Assembly (NCBI RefSeq): GCF_003287405.1 | Contig: NZ_PRLD01000003.1 | Coordinates: forward strand, 124,001-188,000 | Direction of reading: 5' to 3' | Length of the DNA stretch: 64,000 nt | DNA from: Faecalibacterium prausnitzii | Lineage (GTDB): Bacteria; Bacillota; Clostridia; Oscillospirales; Ruminococcaceae | Part shown: positions 45,696 through 55,149 of the stretch, piece by piece | Layout of the letters: the number at the start of each line of letters is the position of its first letter | How positions within the stretch are numbered: position 1 is the stretch's first letter | Program-made: the position numbers and the translations under genes | Notes under the pieces: model-generated | The model's database searches: none | What the model was told of the DNA's origin: nothing | What the model saw: the letters and a program-made list of their open reading frames with translations, nothing else

Positions 45696-48245
45696 ATGAA
45701 GTATGATTACAAGGCTGTTGAAGCCAAGTGGCAGAAGGTGTGGGAGGACGAAAAGACCTTCCATGTTGAGATCGACCACAAAAAACCCAAGTTCTATGCC
45801 CTTGTGGAGTTCCCGTATCCTTCGGGTGCGGGCCTGCACGTCGGCCATCCCCGCAGCTACACCGCGCTGGACGTGGTAAGCCGCAAGCGCCGTAAAAACG
45901 GCTACAATGTGCTGTACCCCATGGGCTGGGATGCCTTCGGTCTGCCCACCGAGAACTTCGCCATGAAGAACCACATCCACCCCGCCATCGTCACCAAGAG
46001 CAATGTGGACCATTTCCGCAGCCAGCTCAAGGCGCTGGGCTTCTCCTTTGACTGGGATCGCGAGATCAACACCACCGACCCCGAGTACTACAAGTGGACC
46101 CAGTGGATCTTCCTGCAGCTGTACAAGCACGGTCTGGCTTACAAGAAGGAAATGAACGTCAACTGGTGTACCGGCTGCAAGTGCGTGCTGGCAAACGAGG
46201 AAGTTGTCAACGGCGTGTGCGAGCGCTGCGGCAGCGAGGTGGTGCACCGCGTCAAGAGCCAGTGGATGCTCAAGATCACCGCTTATGCCGATAAGCTGAT
46301 CGACGGCTTGGACGGCCTGGATTACATCGAGCGCGTGGCCACCCAGCAGAAGAACTGGATCGGCCGCAGCCACGGTGCAGAAGTGAACTTCGGCACCACC
46401 GCCGGGGACACCCTGACCGTGTACACCACCCGCTGCGATACCCTGTTCGGTGCTACCTACATGGTCATCTCCCCGGAGCACGCCCTGCTCAAGACATGGC
46501 TGGAAAAGGGCATCATCAAGAACGCCGATGCCGTCAAGGCTTATCAGGCCGAAGCTGCCCGCAAGAGCGACTTTGAGCGCAGCGAGCTGAACAAGGAAAA
46601 GACCGGCGTGCAGCTGGACGGTGTGATGGGCATCAACCCGGTCAACGAGACCGAGATCCCCATCTTCATCTCCGACTACGTTCTGTCCACCTACGGCACC
46701 GGTGCCATCATGGCTGTGCCCGCCCACGATACCCGCGACTGGGAGTTTGCCAAGAAGTTTGGCCTGCCCATCATCGAGGTGGTCAAGGGCAGCACCCCGT
46801 CCAATCTGGACGAGGCTGCCTTTACCGATGTGGCTACCGGTACGCTGGTCAACTCCGGCTTCCTGAACGGCCTGTCCGTGGTCGATGCCAAAAAGAAGAT
46901 GATCACTTGGCTGGAGGAGAACGGCAAGGGCCGCGATAAGGTCAACTACAAGCTGCGCGACTGGGTGTTCAGCCGTCAGCGTTACTGGGGCGAGCCCATC
47001 CCCATGGTGCACTGCGACAAGTGCGGCTGGCAGCCCCTGCCCGAGAGCAGCCTGCCGCTGACTTTGCCGGACATCACCGACTTTGAGCCGGGCCCGGACG
47101 GCGAATCCCCGCTGGCACGCCACAAGGACTGGGTCAAGACCACCTGCCCCTGCTGCGGCGGCCCCGCTACCCGCGAGACCGACACCATGCCCCAGTGGGC
47201 CGGTTCCTCCTGGTACTTCCTGCGCTATATGGACCCCCACTGCAAGGATGCTCTGGCCTCCAAGGAAGCGCTGGAATACTGGTCTCCGGTGGACTGGTAC
47301 AACGGCGGCATGGAGCACACCACCCTGCATCTGCTGTACAGCCGCTTCTGGCATAAGTTCCTGTACGATATCGGTGTGGTGCCCACGGCGGAGCCCTACC
47401 AGAAGCGTACCGCCCACGGCATGATCCTTGGCCTGAACCCCCACAGCTTTGTCAACCTGCCCGCTGAGGAGCAGGAGAAGCTGCTCAAGGAGTACGGCAG
47501 CCAGAAGGCCGCCGAGAAGGCACTGGAAGAGAAGTACGGCGAGATGGCGCGCCATCCCATCGTGAAGATGTCCAAGAGCCTTGGCAACGTCATCAACCCC
47601 GACGAGGTGGTGGATCAGTACGGTGCCGACACCATGCGTCTGTACGAGATGTTCATGGGCGACTTTGAGCAGGCTGCACCGTGGCAGACCTCTGCCATTG
47701 CGGGCTGCAACCGCTTCCTTGACCGCGTGTGGGCACTGAGCGACAAGCTGGTGGAGGGCGAGGGCTACCGCCCCGCCATGGAGACCCTGATGCACCAGAC
47801 CATCAAGAAGGTCAGCGCAGATATTGAGGGTCTGAAGATGAACACCGCCATTGCCCAGCTGATGACGCTGGTCAACGCCCTGTACGACAACGGCGGCGCC
47901 ACCAAGGCCGAGTTTGAGACGCTGGTGCAGCTGCTGAACCCCTTCGCTCCCCACATGACCGAGGAGCTGTGGGAGAAGCTGGGTCACAGCCACGATGAGC
48001 AGCTGGCCTACTATCCGTGGCCTGCCTACGAGGAAGCCAAGTGCGTGGAAGCTGCTGTGGAGATCGCCGTGCAGGTGAACGGCAAGGTGAAGGCACGCCT
48101 GAAGGTGCCCGCAGACATCACCGCCGAGGACGCCATTGCCGCCGCCAAGGCAGACCCCGCTGTGGCTGCTGCGCTGGAAGGCAAGCAGCTGGTCAAGGAA
48201 ATCTACGTCAAGGGCCGTCTGGTCAATCTGGCTGCCAAGGGCTGA
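45696..48245 (+). CDS. leuS: Leucyl-tRNA synthetase
   Basis: 849 residues, complete class I enzyme. The HIGH motif is in [14 protein letters not shown], followed by a zinc-type CTGCKCVLA…CERCG segment. The editing CP1 domain includes [19 protein letters not shown], and KMSKSLGN lies near residue 624. The C-terminal anticodon domain is intact. No T-box was recognised upstream. It follows rsfS and is the last gene of the cluster. Confidence 0.98.
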   Translation: MKYDYKAVEAKWQKVWEDEKTFHVEIDHKKPKFYALVEFPYPSGAGLHVGHPRSYTALDVVSRKRRKNGYNVLYPMGWDAFGLPTENFAMKNHIHPAIVTKSNVDHFRSQLKALGFSFDWDREINTTDPEYYKWTQWIFLQLYKHGLAYKKEMNVNWCTGCKCVLANEEVVNGVCERCGSEVVHRVKSQWMLKITAYADKLIDGLDGLDYIERVATQQKNWIGRSHGAEVNFGTTAGDTLTVYTTRCDTLFGATYMVISPEHALLKTWLEKGIIKNADAVKAYQAEAARKSDFERSELNKEKTGVQLDGVMGINPVNETEIPIFISDYVLSTYGTGAIMAVPAHDTRDWEFAKKFGLPIIEVVKGSTPSNLDEAAFTDVATGTLVNSGFLNGLSVVDAKKKMITWLEENGKGRDKVNYKLRDWVFSRQRYWGEPIPMVHCDKCGWQPLPESSLPLTLPDITDFEPGPDGESPLARHKDWVKTTCPCCGGPATRETDTMPQWAGSSWYFLRYMDPHCKDALASKEALEYWSPVDWYNGGMEHTTLHLLYSRFWHKFLYDIGVVPTAEPYQKRTAHGMILGLNPHSFVNLPAEEQEKLLKEYGSQKAAEKALEEKYGEMARHPIVKMSKSLGNVINPDEVVDQYGADTMRLYEMFMGDFEQAAPWQTSAIAGCNRFLDRVWALSDKLVEGEGYRPAMETLMHQTIKKVSADIEGLKMNTAIAQLMTLVNALYDNGGATKAEFETLVQLLNPFAPHMTEELWEKLGHSHDEQLAYYPWPAYEEAKCVEAAVEIAVQVNGKVKARLKVPADITAEDAIAAAKADPAVAAALEGKQLVKEIYVKGRLVNLAAKG

Positions 48246-48374
48246 GTTTTGCTGCTCCGCTGAATAAGCGTGAACATATCATCACCCGCAGAGGCGGATT
48301 TAGCGCAGGAAACACCCGGCAGCGTCTGTTCAAAAATCTTTCAAAAGTTTTGAGTAAAAACTTTCAAAAAAAGG

Positions 48375-48403
48375 TTGACGAACCGGATAAAATGCGCTAT
48401 ACT
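48375..48403 (+). promoter_or_regulatory. Promoter of rpsU
   Basis: TTGACG (48375-48380), 17 nt, TATACT (48398-48403): a strong housekeeping promoter about 60 nt before rpsU. The 48246-48370 stretch upstream has an A/T-rich inverted pair (AAAGTTTT/AAAACTTT) but no gene. Confidence 0.8.
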
Positions 48404-48466
48404 GTCTACTGTTAGTTACCATGTAACAACGAAATTCCTGCCTCACGGTCCAAGGGAGGGAATAAG

Positions 48467-48643
48467 ATGTCGGAAATTCGTGTTAAAGAGGGCGAGTCGC
48501 TGGAAAGCGCACTGCGTCGCTTCAAGCGCAGCACTGCTCGCAGCGGTGTGCTCGCAGAGGTTCGTAAGCGCGAGGCTTACGAGAAGCCGTCTGTTAAGCG
48601 CAAGAAGAAGTCCGAAGCAGCCCGCAAGCGCAAGTTCAAGTAA
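48467..48643 (+). CDS. rpsU: 30S ribosomal protein S21
   Basis: 58 residues, extremely basic. Starts [20 protein letters not shown] and ends [13 protein letters not shown], the S21 pattern. GGGAGGG is 6 nt before the ATG. It has its own promoter and terminator, so it is a single-gene transcript. Confidence 0.96.
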   Translation: MSEIRVKEGESLESALRRFKRSTARSGVLAEVRKREAYEKPSVKRKKKSEAARKRKFK

Positions 48644-48700
48644 TCACTTGCTTGGAATCGCACGTTGCTTTAGATTTTAAACGCGTTGCTAACGCCGATG

Positions 48701-48740
48701 TAGGGGAGCCTGTTTATGCAGGTTCCCCTATTTTCATTTT
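48701..48740 (+). terminator. Terminator of rpsU
   Basis: TAGGGGAGCCTG / CAGGTTCCCCTA with G·U, loop TTTATG, followed by TTTTCATTTT. Confidence 0.88.
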
Positions 48741-48779
48741 AAAGCTGCTTTGCGCAGGGCAGACTGAGAGGGTCTATTT

Positions 48780-49283
48780 ATGCTCATTACCCCCGAATAT
48801 GTTTTTAAGGACGTTACCCATATCACGCCGGAATGGCTTGCCGCTAAGGGCATCACGGCTCTGGTGCTGGATATCGACAACACCCTGACCGCAGACCGCA
48901 GTCAGGAGCTGCCGGAGGAGGTGGCCGCGTGGCTTGCCGCCATGCGCAAAGCCGGGGTAAAGCTGACCATCGTTTCCAACGGTGCAGAAAAGCGGGTGCG
49001 CCCCTTTGCTGAAAAGCTGGGGCTTGCCTACTTGTACCGCGCAGCCAAACCCCTGCCCTTTGCGCTGATGGTGGCGCAGCACCGCATGGGCGTGAAGCAC
49101 CGCCAGATGGCCATGGTGGGCGACCAGCTCTACGCCGACCGCATGGTGGCGGCGCTGTACGGCATCCCCGGGCTGATGGTCATCCCCCGCGGGCCGGACT
49201 TGGGCGCACAGGTCATCCTCAAGCGCAAGTGGGAAAAGAAACACTGGCAGAAGTACTACGACCGGGGAGGTAAGACCCTATGA
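48780..49283 (+). CDS. YqeG-type HAD-IIIA phosphatase
   Basis: 167 residues. HAD-superfamily subfamily IIIA. Motif I is LDIDNTLTADR, motif II is TIVSNGAEKR, the Lys is in AAKPLPFAL, and motif III is MVGDQLYADRMVA. YqeG proteins have an uncertain phosphatase substrate. GAGAGGG, part of an ACTGAGAGGG repeat end, lies 7 nt before the ATG and serves as the ribosome-binding site. Its stop overlaps the next start (ATGA). Confidence 0.92.
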   Translation: MLITPEYVFKDVTHITPEWLAAKGITALVLDIDNTLTADRSQELPEEVAAWLAAMRKAGVKLTIVSNGAEKRVRPFAEKLGLAYLYRAAKPLPFALMVAQHRMGVKHRQMAMVGDQLYADRMVAALYGIPGLMVIPRGPDLGAQVILKRKWEKKHWQKYYDRGGKTL

Positions 49284-50149
49284 GTGAAGCTTGGAACATC
49301 CGGTTCGGCACTGCAGGCACCAGCGACAGCTTTGCCGCCCAAGGCTACAAAAGCAGCTTGGACGTGCCGGAGTACACCGCCAAAATGGGGCTGAACGCCT
49401 TTGAGTACCAGTGCGGGCGCGGGGTGCGTCTGGGGCTGGATAAGGCCGCCCGCATGGCTGCCCTTGCCGCAGAGCGGGACATCCTGTTCAGCGTCCATGC
49501 ACCTTATTATATCAGTATGTCCAGTCTGGAAGAGGACAAGCGGCTGAACAGCATCCAGTACCTGCTGCAAAGCGCGGCGGTGTGCCGGGCGCTGGGCGGC
49601 AGACGCATCATCTTCCACTCCGGCAGCTGCGGCAAGCAGAGCCGGGAGGCGGCGCTGGAAAAGGCGCTGGATACCATGCGCCGCGCCGTGGCTGCGCTGG
49701 ACGAGGCTGGCTTTGAGGATATGACCCTGTGCCCGGAGACCATGGGCAAGGTAGGGCAGTTGGGCACGCTGGACGAGGTGCTGGCGCTGTGCGGCGTGGA
49801 CAGCCGCATCACCCCCTGCATCGACTTCGGCCACCTGAACGCCCGCACGCTGGGCGGCATCCAGACCAAGGCGGACTATGCCGCCATTCTGGACCGCATG
49901 GCCGAGGTGCTGGGCGATGACCGCGCCCGGCAGTTCCATGTGCACTTTTCCCGCATTGAATACTCGGCGGGCGGCGAAAAGCGCCACTGGACCTTTGCCG
50001 ATACCCAGTTCGGCCCGGAGCCCCAGCCCCTGATGGAGCTGCTGGCACAGCGCCAGCTGACCCCGGTGGTCATCTGCGAGAGTGCGGGCACACAGGCCGA
50101 GGACGCGCAGACGATGCAGCAAATGTACCGCGCAGCGCGGAATGCGTAA
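49280..50149 (+). CDS. Xylose isomerase-like TIM-barrel protein (endonuclease IV-like)
   Basis: 289 residues. Metal-ligand blocks of the AP-endonuclease-2 superfamily appear in order: FSVHAPYYISM, IIFHSGSCGKQ, LCPETMGKVGQLGT, CIDFGHLNA, FHVHFSRI and CESAG. This could be a deoxyribonuclease IV type enzyme or a sugar isomerase relative; overall similarity to Nfo is partial. It overlaps yqeG by 4 nt. Confidence 0.8.
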   Translation: MSEAWNIRFGTAGTSDSFAAQGYKSSLDVPEYTAKMGLNAFEYQCGRGVRLGLDKAARMAALAAERDILFSVHAPYYISMSSLEEDKRLNSIQYLLQSAAVCRALGGRRIIFHSGSCGKQSREAALEKALDTMRRAVAALDEAGFEDMTLCPETMGKVGQLGTLDEVLALCGVDSRITPCIDFGHLNARTLGGIQTKADYAAILDRMAEVLGDDRARQFHVHFSRIEYSAGGEKRHWTFADTQFGPEPQPLMELLAQRQLTPVVICESAGTQAEDAQTMQQMYRAARNA

Positions 50150-50188
50150 AAGATTTTGTGTTTTTATCGTCTTTTTTGCCCAAACCCC

Positions 50189-50217
50189 TTGCCAAACAGG
50201 GGCAGATTGGGTAAAAT
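50189..50217 (+). promoter_or_regulatory. Promoter of efp
   Basis: TTGCCA (50189-50194), 17 nt, TAAAAT (50212-50217), about 50 nt before the efp ATG. Confidence 0.65.
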
Positions 50218-50268
50218 AAATAGAGATATGCGTTAAGCATCTGAGATTAAATTTATGGAGGAATTCCT

Positions 50269-50826
50269 ATGATTTCTGCAGGCGAGTTTCGCAATGGCGT
50301 GACCTTTGAGCAGGACGGCCAGGTTCTTCAGGTCGTTGAGTTCCAGCACGTCAAGCCCGGCAAGGGCGCTGCCTTTGTCCGCACCAAGACCAAGAACGTC
50401 ATCACCGGCTCTGTGGTCGAGACCAGCTACAACCCCACCGCAAAGTTCCCGCAGGCTTTCATCGAGCGTAAGGACGTGACTTACAGCTACGAGGACGGCG
50501 ATCTGTACCACTTCATGGACAACGAGACCTACGATGACATCCCCGTCAACGCAGCCGACGTGCCCGATAACTTCAAGTTCTGCAAGGAGAACGAGCTGTG
50601 CAAGCTGCTGAGCTACAAGGGCAAGGTGTTCAGCGTCGAGATCCCCAACTTCATCGAGCTGGAAGTCACCCAGACCGAGCCGGGTGTCAAGGGCAACACT
50701 GCTACCAACACCCTGAAGCCCGCTACCGTTGAGACCGGCGCCGAGATTCGTGTGCCTCTGTTCATCAACGAGGGCGATCACATCCGCATCGATACCCGCA
50801 CCGGCGAGTATATGGAGCGCGTCTGA
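50269..50826 (+). CDS. efp: Elongation factor P
   Basis: 185 residues. It rescues ribosomes stalled on polyproline. The tip loop reads VKPGKGAAF with the modifiable Lys at residue 32. Middle and C-terminal OB domains are complete ([41 protein letters not shown]). AGGAGG precedes the ATG. No EpmA/YmfI-type modification gene lies in this window. Confidence 0.98.
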   Translation: MISAGEFRNGVTFEQDGQVLQVVEFQHVKPGKGAAFVRTKTKNVITGSVVETSYNPTAKFPQAFIERKDVTYSYEDGDLYHFMDNETYDDIPVNAADVPDNFKFCKENELCKLLSYKGKVFSVEIPNFIELEVTQTEPGVKGNTATNTLKPATVETGAEIRVPLFINEGDHIRIDTRTGEYMERV

Positions 50827-50839
50827 TCATTTGTCGCAT

Positions 50840-50872
50840 ACCGGGCAGCGGGCAACCGTTTGCCCGGTTTTT
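50840..50872 (+). terminator. Terminator of efp
   Basis: ACCGGGCA (50840-50847) pairs with TGCCCGGT (50861-50868), followed by a T run. Confidence 0.85.
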
Positions 50873-50899
50873 GTATTACAAACAAGGAGGGCATTTCAG

Positions 50900-51475
50900 A
50901 TGGAACTGAACAAGAAAGCAGCCTACCTGCAGGGCTTAGTGGACGGTCTGGGCGTGGATGAGAGCACCAAAGAGGGTAAGATCATCAAGGCCATGGCCGC
51001 TCTGCTGGGCGAGATGGCCGATGCCATTGCCGCCATGGACGAGGATCTGACCCACGCCTACGACCAGATCAACGATCTGAGCGAGGAGCTGGAGGATCTG
51101 GAAGCCGACCTGTACGAGGACGAGGATGCCGAGGACGAGGACGACGACGCAGCCGACGAGGATGAGGATGCGGGAGATGACGACATCGCCAGCGAGCCCT
51201 TCTACGAGGTAGCCTGCCCCGCCTGCGGCGAGACTGTCTACGTCAGCGAGGATGATCTGGATGCAGGCGAAGCCAACTGCGCCCACTGCGGTGTGACCTT
51301 TGAGGTCGCGCTGGAAGGCGAGGAGGACGAAGCTAAGGACGCCCCTGTGCAGTACGAGGTGACCTGCCCCGCCTGCGGAAAGACCGCCGTATTTGAGGAG
51401 GATGAGCTGCTGGACGGCGCACCCAAGTGCCCCAACTGCGGCGAGCCGCTGGACTTTGAGGTGACCGAGGAGTAA
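50900..51475 (+). CDS. CD1247-like N-terminal domain protein with two zinc ribbons
   Basis: 191 residues. The first ~70 (LNKKAAYLQGLVDGLGVD … KIIKAMAALLGEMADAI … LEDLEADLYED) match the CD1247 N-terminal helical pattern of clostridial proteins. A strongly acidic stretch (~75-100, mainly Asp/Glu) follows, then two zinc-ribbon-like units CPACGETVYV…CAHCG and CPACGKTAVF…CPNCG. This suggests a nucleic-acid- or protein-binding adaptor. Function unknown. AAGGAGGG is 9 nt before ATG 50900. Confidence 0.82.
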   Translation: MELNKKAAYLQGLVDGLGVDESTKEGKIIKAMAALLGEMADAIAAMDEDLTHAYDQINDLSEELEDLEADLYEDEDAEDEDDDAADEDEDAGDDDIASEPFYEVACPACGETVYVSEDDLDAGEANCAHCGVTFEVALEGEEDEAKDAPVQYEVTCPACGKTAVFEEDELLDGAPKCPNCGEPLDFEVTEE

Positions 51476-51540
51476 GATTTTCTCTTATTCCTGTGAAAAT
51501 GGGATCCAGAAAATAGCGCTTTTTGCTGCTGTTTTCCTTT

Positions 51541-51654
51541 ACGACCCCGCTCGTGAAAAGGCAATTTTGGAAAATCCGCAGATTTTCCAAAATTGTAATC
51601 AAAAAAGAAATTCCTATGAATATGGCCAAAGCGCACGCGGAGGCCATTCCAAAT
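51541..51654. repeat. Dispersed repeat family B, copy 1
   Basis: Aligns with 56460-56575 over ~115 bp. It has flank ACGACCCCG…GTGAAA, a perfect 15-bp palindrome CAATTTTGGAAAATC / GATTTTCCAAAATTG with CGCA loop (51562-51595), then ATGGCC…AGCG…GCGGAGGCCAT forming a second small hairpin. The 240-bp gap between convergent genes holds this plus a terminator and no gene. Confidence 0.82.
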
Positions 51655-51670
51655 TGTCCCTGTAAAAACG

Positions 51671-51704
51671 CAATGCCGGGCAGTCCGCAGACTGTCCGGC
51701 ATTG
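51671..51704. terminator. Hairpin/terminator between convergent genes
   Basis: CAATGCCGGGCAGTC (51671-51685) and GACTGTCCGGCATTG (51690-51704) around the loop CGCA, with one G·U. It probably terminates the zinc-ribbon gene on the plus strand and the small orphan gene on the minus strand. Confidence 0.7.
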
Positions 51705-51720
51705 TTCATTTTAATTTGAT

Positions 51721-52008
51721 TCAGCGGGTCTCGTTGGCCTTCTGCAGCCAGATGCCGCCAATATCCAGCGCGTTGTACAAGCCGTGCTTGGTGGTCTGGC
51801 GCGCTACGCGCTCCTGCGGTGCCTTGGTGGTATCGGTAGAAAGCAGCATCAGGTGTACCTTGTCGGCTACCTGCTGCTCGCCCACCGGGGTGGTGGTCAG
51901 GATCTGCAGATACAGCACATAGGGGTCGGTCATGCTGCCGTAATACAGCTCGTTGTCCTTGCGGACGAGGGGCTTGCCTTTATAAGTCAGTTTCGGTGTA
52001 TATGCCAT
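51721..52008 (-). CDS. Small conserved-looking protein of unknown function
   Basis: 95 residues, no family recognised. YTPKLTYKGKPLVRKDNELYYGSMTDPYVLYLQILT reads like a beta-rich fold, followed by an amphipathic helix region (RVARQTTKHGLYNALDIGGIWL). No signal peptide or membrane helix. GGGAGG is 8 nt before the ATG at 52008. Single-gene minus-strand unit, convergent with the zinc-ribbon gene. Confidence 0.75.
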   Translation of the reverse strand: MAYTPKLTYKGKPLVRKDNELYYGSMTDPYVLYLQILTTTPVGEQQVADKVHLMLLSTDTTKAPQERVARQTTKHGLYNALDIGGIWLQKANETR

Positions 52009-52155
52009 CGTGAAAGCCTCCCTGTCGTTTGATTCATCTTAGTATAACACATTCTGCCTATGGGATGCAAGCGTTTGCGGCAGTGCTCTGTCAGTTTTGC
52101 ACCAAAACAGCCCCGTACCGTGCAAAACCGGCAGCACATTTTTGGCAAATGGGGT

Positions 52156-52183
52156 TTGCTGTTGGGTGCAGTTATGCTATACT
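52156..52183 (+). promoter_or_regulatory. Promoter of the SGNH hydrolase gene
   Basis: TTGCTG (52156-52161), 16 nt, TGC-TATACT (hexamer 52178-52183): an extended -10 promoter about 47 nt before the ATG. Confidence 0.6.
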
Positions 52184-52229
52184 ATAAATAGAACAGCCCG
52201 CATTCCGGGCCGGAAGTGAGGGAACGACA

Positions 52230-53129
52230 ATGGCAGATTATCAGGAATACCGGCGGCGCATCCTGCACCGGCGCTGGCGCAGGGTATTTATCATCGTCGC
52301 CCTTCTGGCGCTGGTGGCGCTGCTGAGCGCTATCGGCATTCTGTGGAAGGTGCTGCACCGGGAGCGCGTGGATACCGCCCTGAGCCAGAACACCATTCTG
52401 CGGCAGGTGACCACGGATAATACATGGAACACGGTCAACTACCCGTTGGCGCGGCAGCTCCGGGTGCAGACGCTGGAGGGAAGCACCGAGACCGCGCTGG
52501 ACTTCCGCATGGCGGCGCTGCCGGCCAGCGCTCCGGTGGAAAAAAGCTGGTTTGCGCAGGTCAGTTTTGTGGGCGACAGCCTGACACAGGGCTTGCAGAT
52601 CTACGATACCGGTCTGCCCGGGGCGCAGTTCTGCGCTTATAAGGGGGTAGGCCCCAACGCCTTTGTCAACGGCACCAGCTGTAAGCGGGCAGACGGCGTG
52701 ACAGAGATCCCGCTGGACGCTTTGACCGCCCAGCAGCCCAAGGCCGTCTATGTGCTGCTGGGCAGCAATGTGCTGGGACGGGACACCGATTACACCAGTT
52801 TCCTGACCTACTACCGTCTGATGCTGGACATGATCAGTCAGGCGCTGCCGGATGCAAAAATTTATGTGCAGTCCATCACGCCGGTAAGGCCGGAGGTGAG
52901 CGCACAGGAAAACCACGCAGGGCTGAACCGTGACCGCCTGTGCCGCATCAACAACGAGCTGGCTGCCATTGCGCTGGAAAAGGACTGCTATTTCCTCAAC
53001 CTGTGGGAGGTGCTGGCAGACGAAAACGGCGACCTGATCGAAAGCTACGCCCAGCCGGACGGTTACCACATCAAGCCGGAGGGCTATGCCGCATGGGTGG
53101 ACTACCTTTGCAGCCACACCATGGAGTAA
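52230..53129 (+). CDS. Membrane-anchored SGNH/GDSL hydrolase
   Basis: 299 residues. A cytoplasmic Arg-rich start (YRRRILHRRWRR) and one membrane helix (VFIIVALLALVALLSAIGIL) place the catalytic domain outside. GDSL blocks are SFVGDSLTQGL (nucleophile Ser), VLLGSNVLGRD (block III Asn), and DGYHIKPEGY (Asp and His). It probably removes acyl groups from a cell-wall or exopolysaccharide substrate. A clear promoter and terminator make it a single-gene unit. Confidence 0.88.
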   Translation: MADYQEYRRRILHRRWRRVFIIVALLALVALLSAIGILWKVLHRERVDTALSQNTILRQVTTDNTWNTVNYPLARQLRVQTLEGSTETALDFRMAALPASAPVEKSWFAQVSFVGDSLTQGLQIYDTGLPGAQFCAYKGVGPNAFVNGTSCKRADGVTEIPLDALTAQQPKAVYVLLGSNVLGRDTDYTSFLTYYRLMLDMISQALPDAKIYVQSITPVRPEVSAQENHAGLNRDRLCRINNELAAIALEKDCYFLNLWEVLADENGDLIESYAQPDGYHIKPEGYAAWVDYLCSHTME

Positions 53130-53139
53130 AAAGAACGTA

Positions 53140-53171
53140 AAAGGCGCTGTCCTTGCGGACAGCGCCTTTTG
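53140..53171. terminator. Terminator between the SGNH hydrolase gene and fhs
   Basis: AAAAGGCGCTGTCC-ttgc-GGACAGCGCCTTTT, followed by TGTGTTTT on the plus strand. It can also end fhs on the minus strand. Confidence 0.88.
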
Positions 53172-53191
53172 TGTTTTATTAGGATTTTTTA

Positions 53192-54853
53192 TCAGAACAG
53201 GCCGGTGATTTTGCCATCGGCGTCTACGTCGATGTTCACGGCGGCGGGCTTTTTGGGCAGACCGGGCATGGTCATGATGTTGCCGCAGATGACGACCACG
53301 AAGCCTGCACCGGCTGCCAGACGCACCTCGCGCACCTCCATGGTAAAGCCGGTGGGCGCACCGGTCAGCTTGGCGTTGTCGCTAAAGCTGTACTGGGTCT
53401 TGGCAATGCAGACGGGCAGGTCGCCGTAGCCCATCTCGGTCAGCTCGGCCAGCGTCTTGCTGGCGGCGGCGCTGTAGTTCACGCCATCGGCGCGGTAGAT
53501 CTTGGTGGCAATGGCGTTGATCTTGTCCTTCAGGGGCATCTCCAGCGGGTAGGTGTACTGGATGGGACGATCCTCCAGGATCTCCAGCACCTTCTCAGCC
53601 AGTGCCTTGCCGCCCTCGCCGCCCTTGGCGAACACCTCGCTTAGCACGCAGGGCACGCCCTGCTCGGCGCAGACCTGCTCAACATAAGCCTGCTCCTCGG
53701 CGGTATCGGTGGGGAAGGCGTTGATGGCAACCACTACCGGCAGACCGAAGCCGTTCTTCAGGTTGTCGATGTGACGGATCAGGTTGGAAGCACCGGCCTT
53801 GACAGCTTCGAGGTTGGGCTGGTTCAGGTCTGCCTTGGCTACGCCGCCGTGGCTCTTGAGAGCGCGTACGGTAGCCACCAGCACACAGGCAGAGGGGGCA
53901 ATACCGGCATAGCGGCACTTGATATCCAAGAATTTCTCCGCGCCCAGATCGGCACCGAAACCGGCTTCGGTGATGGTGTAGTCTGCCAGCGAAAGGCTGA
54001 GCTTGGTGGCCAGCACGCTGTTGCAGCCGTGGGCAATGTTGGCAAAGGGGCCGCCGTGGATGATGGCGGGGTTATTCTCCAGCGTCTGCACAAGGTTCGG
54101 ATCCAGTGCGTCCTTCAGCAGGGCGGTCATGGCACCGGCTGCGCCGATCTCACCGGCAGTCACCGGCTTGCCGTCGTAGGTATAGGCGCATACGATGCGG
54201 GACAGCCGCTCCTTCAAATCGGAGATGCTGGTGGCAAGGCAGAAGATGGCCATGACCTCACTGGCCACGGTGATGTCAAAGCCGTCCTCGCGGGGGGTGC
54301 CATTCACCTTGCCGCCCAGACCGTCCACGATGAACCGCAGCTGACGGTCATTCATGTCCATGCAGCGCTTCCAGGTGATGCGGCGAGGGTCGATGTTCAG
54401 CGGGTTGCCCTGCTGGATGCTGTTGTCGATCATGGCAGCCAGCAGGTTGTTGGCGGTGCCAATGGCGTGCAGGTCGCCGGTAAAGTGCAGGTTGATATCC
54501 TCCATGGGCACCACCTGTGCGTAACCGCCGCCGGCAGCGCCGCCCTTCACGCCGAACACGGGGCCAAGGCTGGGCTCGCGCAGGCAGAGCATGGTCTTTT
54601 TGCCCAGTGCGTTCATGGCATCGGCCAGACCTACGCTGGTGGTGGTTTTGCCTTCACCGGCAGGGGTGGGGCTGATGGCAGTGACAAGGATCAGCTTGCC
54701 CTGCTTTTTGGCGTTGTGGATCAGCCGGTGGTCGATCTTGGCCTTATAGCGGCCATAGGGGATCACACTTTCGTCCTCCAGGCCCAGCTGAGCTGCGATC
54801 TGGGTAATAGGCTTCATTTTGGCTTCCTGCGCGATCTCGATATCGGTCTTCAT
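53192..54853 (-). CDS. fhs: Formate-tetrahydrofolate ligase
   Basis: 553 residues. ATP-dependent activation of formate on tetrahydrofolate to 10-formyl-THF, feeding purine synthesis and one-carbon metabolism. Landmarks: [67 protein letters not shown], and [15 protein letters not shown]. The C-terminal IMTMPGLP is intact. AAGGAGG is about 8 nt before ATG 54853. A ZTP riboswitch and terminator lie directly upstream. Confidence 0.97.
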   Translation of the reverse strand: MKTDIEIAQEAKMKPITQIAAQLGLEDESVIPYGRYKAKIDHRLIHNAKKQGKLILVTAISPTPAGEGKTTTSVGLADAMNALGKKTMLCLREPSLGPVFGVKGGAAGGGYAQVVPMEDINLHFTGDLHAIGTANNLLAAMIDNSIQQGNPLNIDPRRITWKRCMDMNDRQLRFIVDGLGGKVNGTPREDGFDITVASEVMAIFCLATSISDLKERLSRIVCAYTYDGKPVTAGEIGAAGAMTALLKDALDPNLVQTLENNPAIIHGGPFANIAHGCNSVLATKLSLSLADYTITEAGFGADLGAEKFLDIKCRYAGIAPSACVLVATVRALKSHGGVAKADLNQPNLEAVKAGASNLIRHIDNLKNGFGLPVVVAINAFPTDTAEEQAYVEQVCAEQGVPCVLSEVFAKGGEGGKALAEKVLEILEDRPIQYTYPLEMPLKDKINAIATKIYRADGVNYSAAASKTLAELTEMGYGDLPVCIAKTQYSFSDNAKLTGAPTGFTMEVREVRLAAGAGFVVVICGNIMTMPGLPKKPAAVNIDVDADGKITGLF

Positions 54854-54874
54854 ACAGACATCCTCCTTGATAGC

Positions 54875-54915
54875 AAAAAAGGACAGCTTTGCGCAGCAAT
54901 TGCGCAAGGCTGCCC
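54875..54915 (-). terminator. Riboswitch-controlled intrinsic terminator of the fhs leader
   Basis: On the minus strand GGGCAGCCTTGCGCA (54915-54901) pairs with TGCGCAAAGCTGTCC (54895-54881), then six T (54880-54875). The first arm begins inside the conserved 3' GGGC of the ZTP aptamer, so ligand binding should prevent the terminator and turn fhs on. Confidence 0.9.
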
Positions 54916-54988
54916 AGACGGTCGGCATTGACATCCCCAGCACCCCTGCACTGTGGTGCTCCACAAGGTTCCGTCAGCAGGGATGCGG
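54908..54988 (-). promoter_or_regulatory. ZTP (pfl-motif) riboswitch
   Basis: On the minus strand the 5' half reads GCTGACGGAAC followed by GTGGAGCACCAC (P2 hairpin). The 3' half reads TGTCAATGCCGACCGTC and TGGGC, which agrees with the conserved core of pfl/ZTP aptamers, including the invariant CCG…CTGGGC. GACGG and CCGTC pair to join the halves. It sits between the fhs promoter and a terminator whose first arm overlaps the aptamer. ZTP (ZMP) signals 10-formyl-THF shortage during purine synthesis, and fhs is a well-known regulated gene of this class. Confidence 0.88.
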
Positions 54989-54999
54989 TCTATGCTGTA

Positions 55000-55029
55000 A
55001 AGATAGCACACCACCGGGGTGTTTGTCAA
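55000..55029 (-). promoter_or_regulatory. Promoter of the fhs leader
   Basis: On the minus strand TTGACA (55029-55024), 18 nt, TATCTT (55005-55000). It leads into the ZTP riboswitch and is back-to-back with the cysteine desulfurase promoter. Confidence 0.7.
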
Positions 55030-55072
55030 GGAGGTACAGTTACAAAAATCACCCATAAATGCATAAAATTTT

Positions 55073-55101
55073 TTGCGTTATCCAAGGGTTTGTGCTATAC
55101 T
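55073..55101 (+). promoter_or_regulatory. Promoter of the cysteine desulfurase gene
   Basis: TTGCGT (55073-55078), 17 nt, TGC-TATACT (hexamer 55096-55101), about 50 nt before the ATG. Confidence 0.65.
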
Positions 55102-55149
55102 TATTCTGGGTTATTATGAAAACAACGACAGAAAGCAGGAAATCCGTTT

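Noticed and set aside
54875-55029. THF riboswitch before fhs
   Set aside because: The tetrahydrofolate aptamer core is absent; the ZTP/pfl core is present instead.
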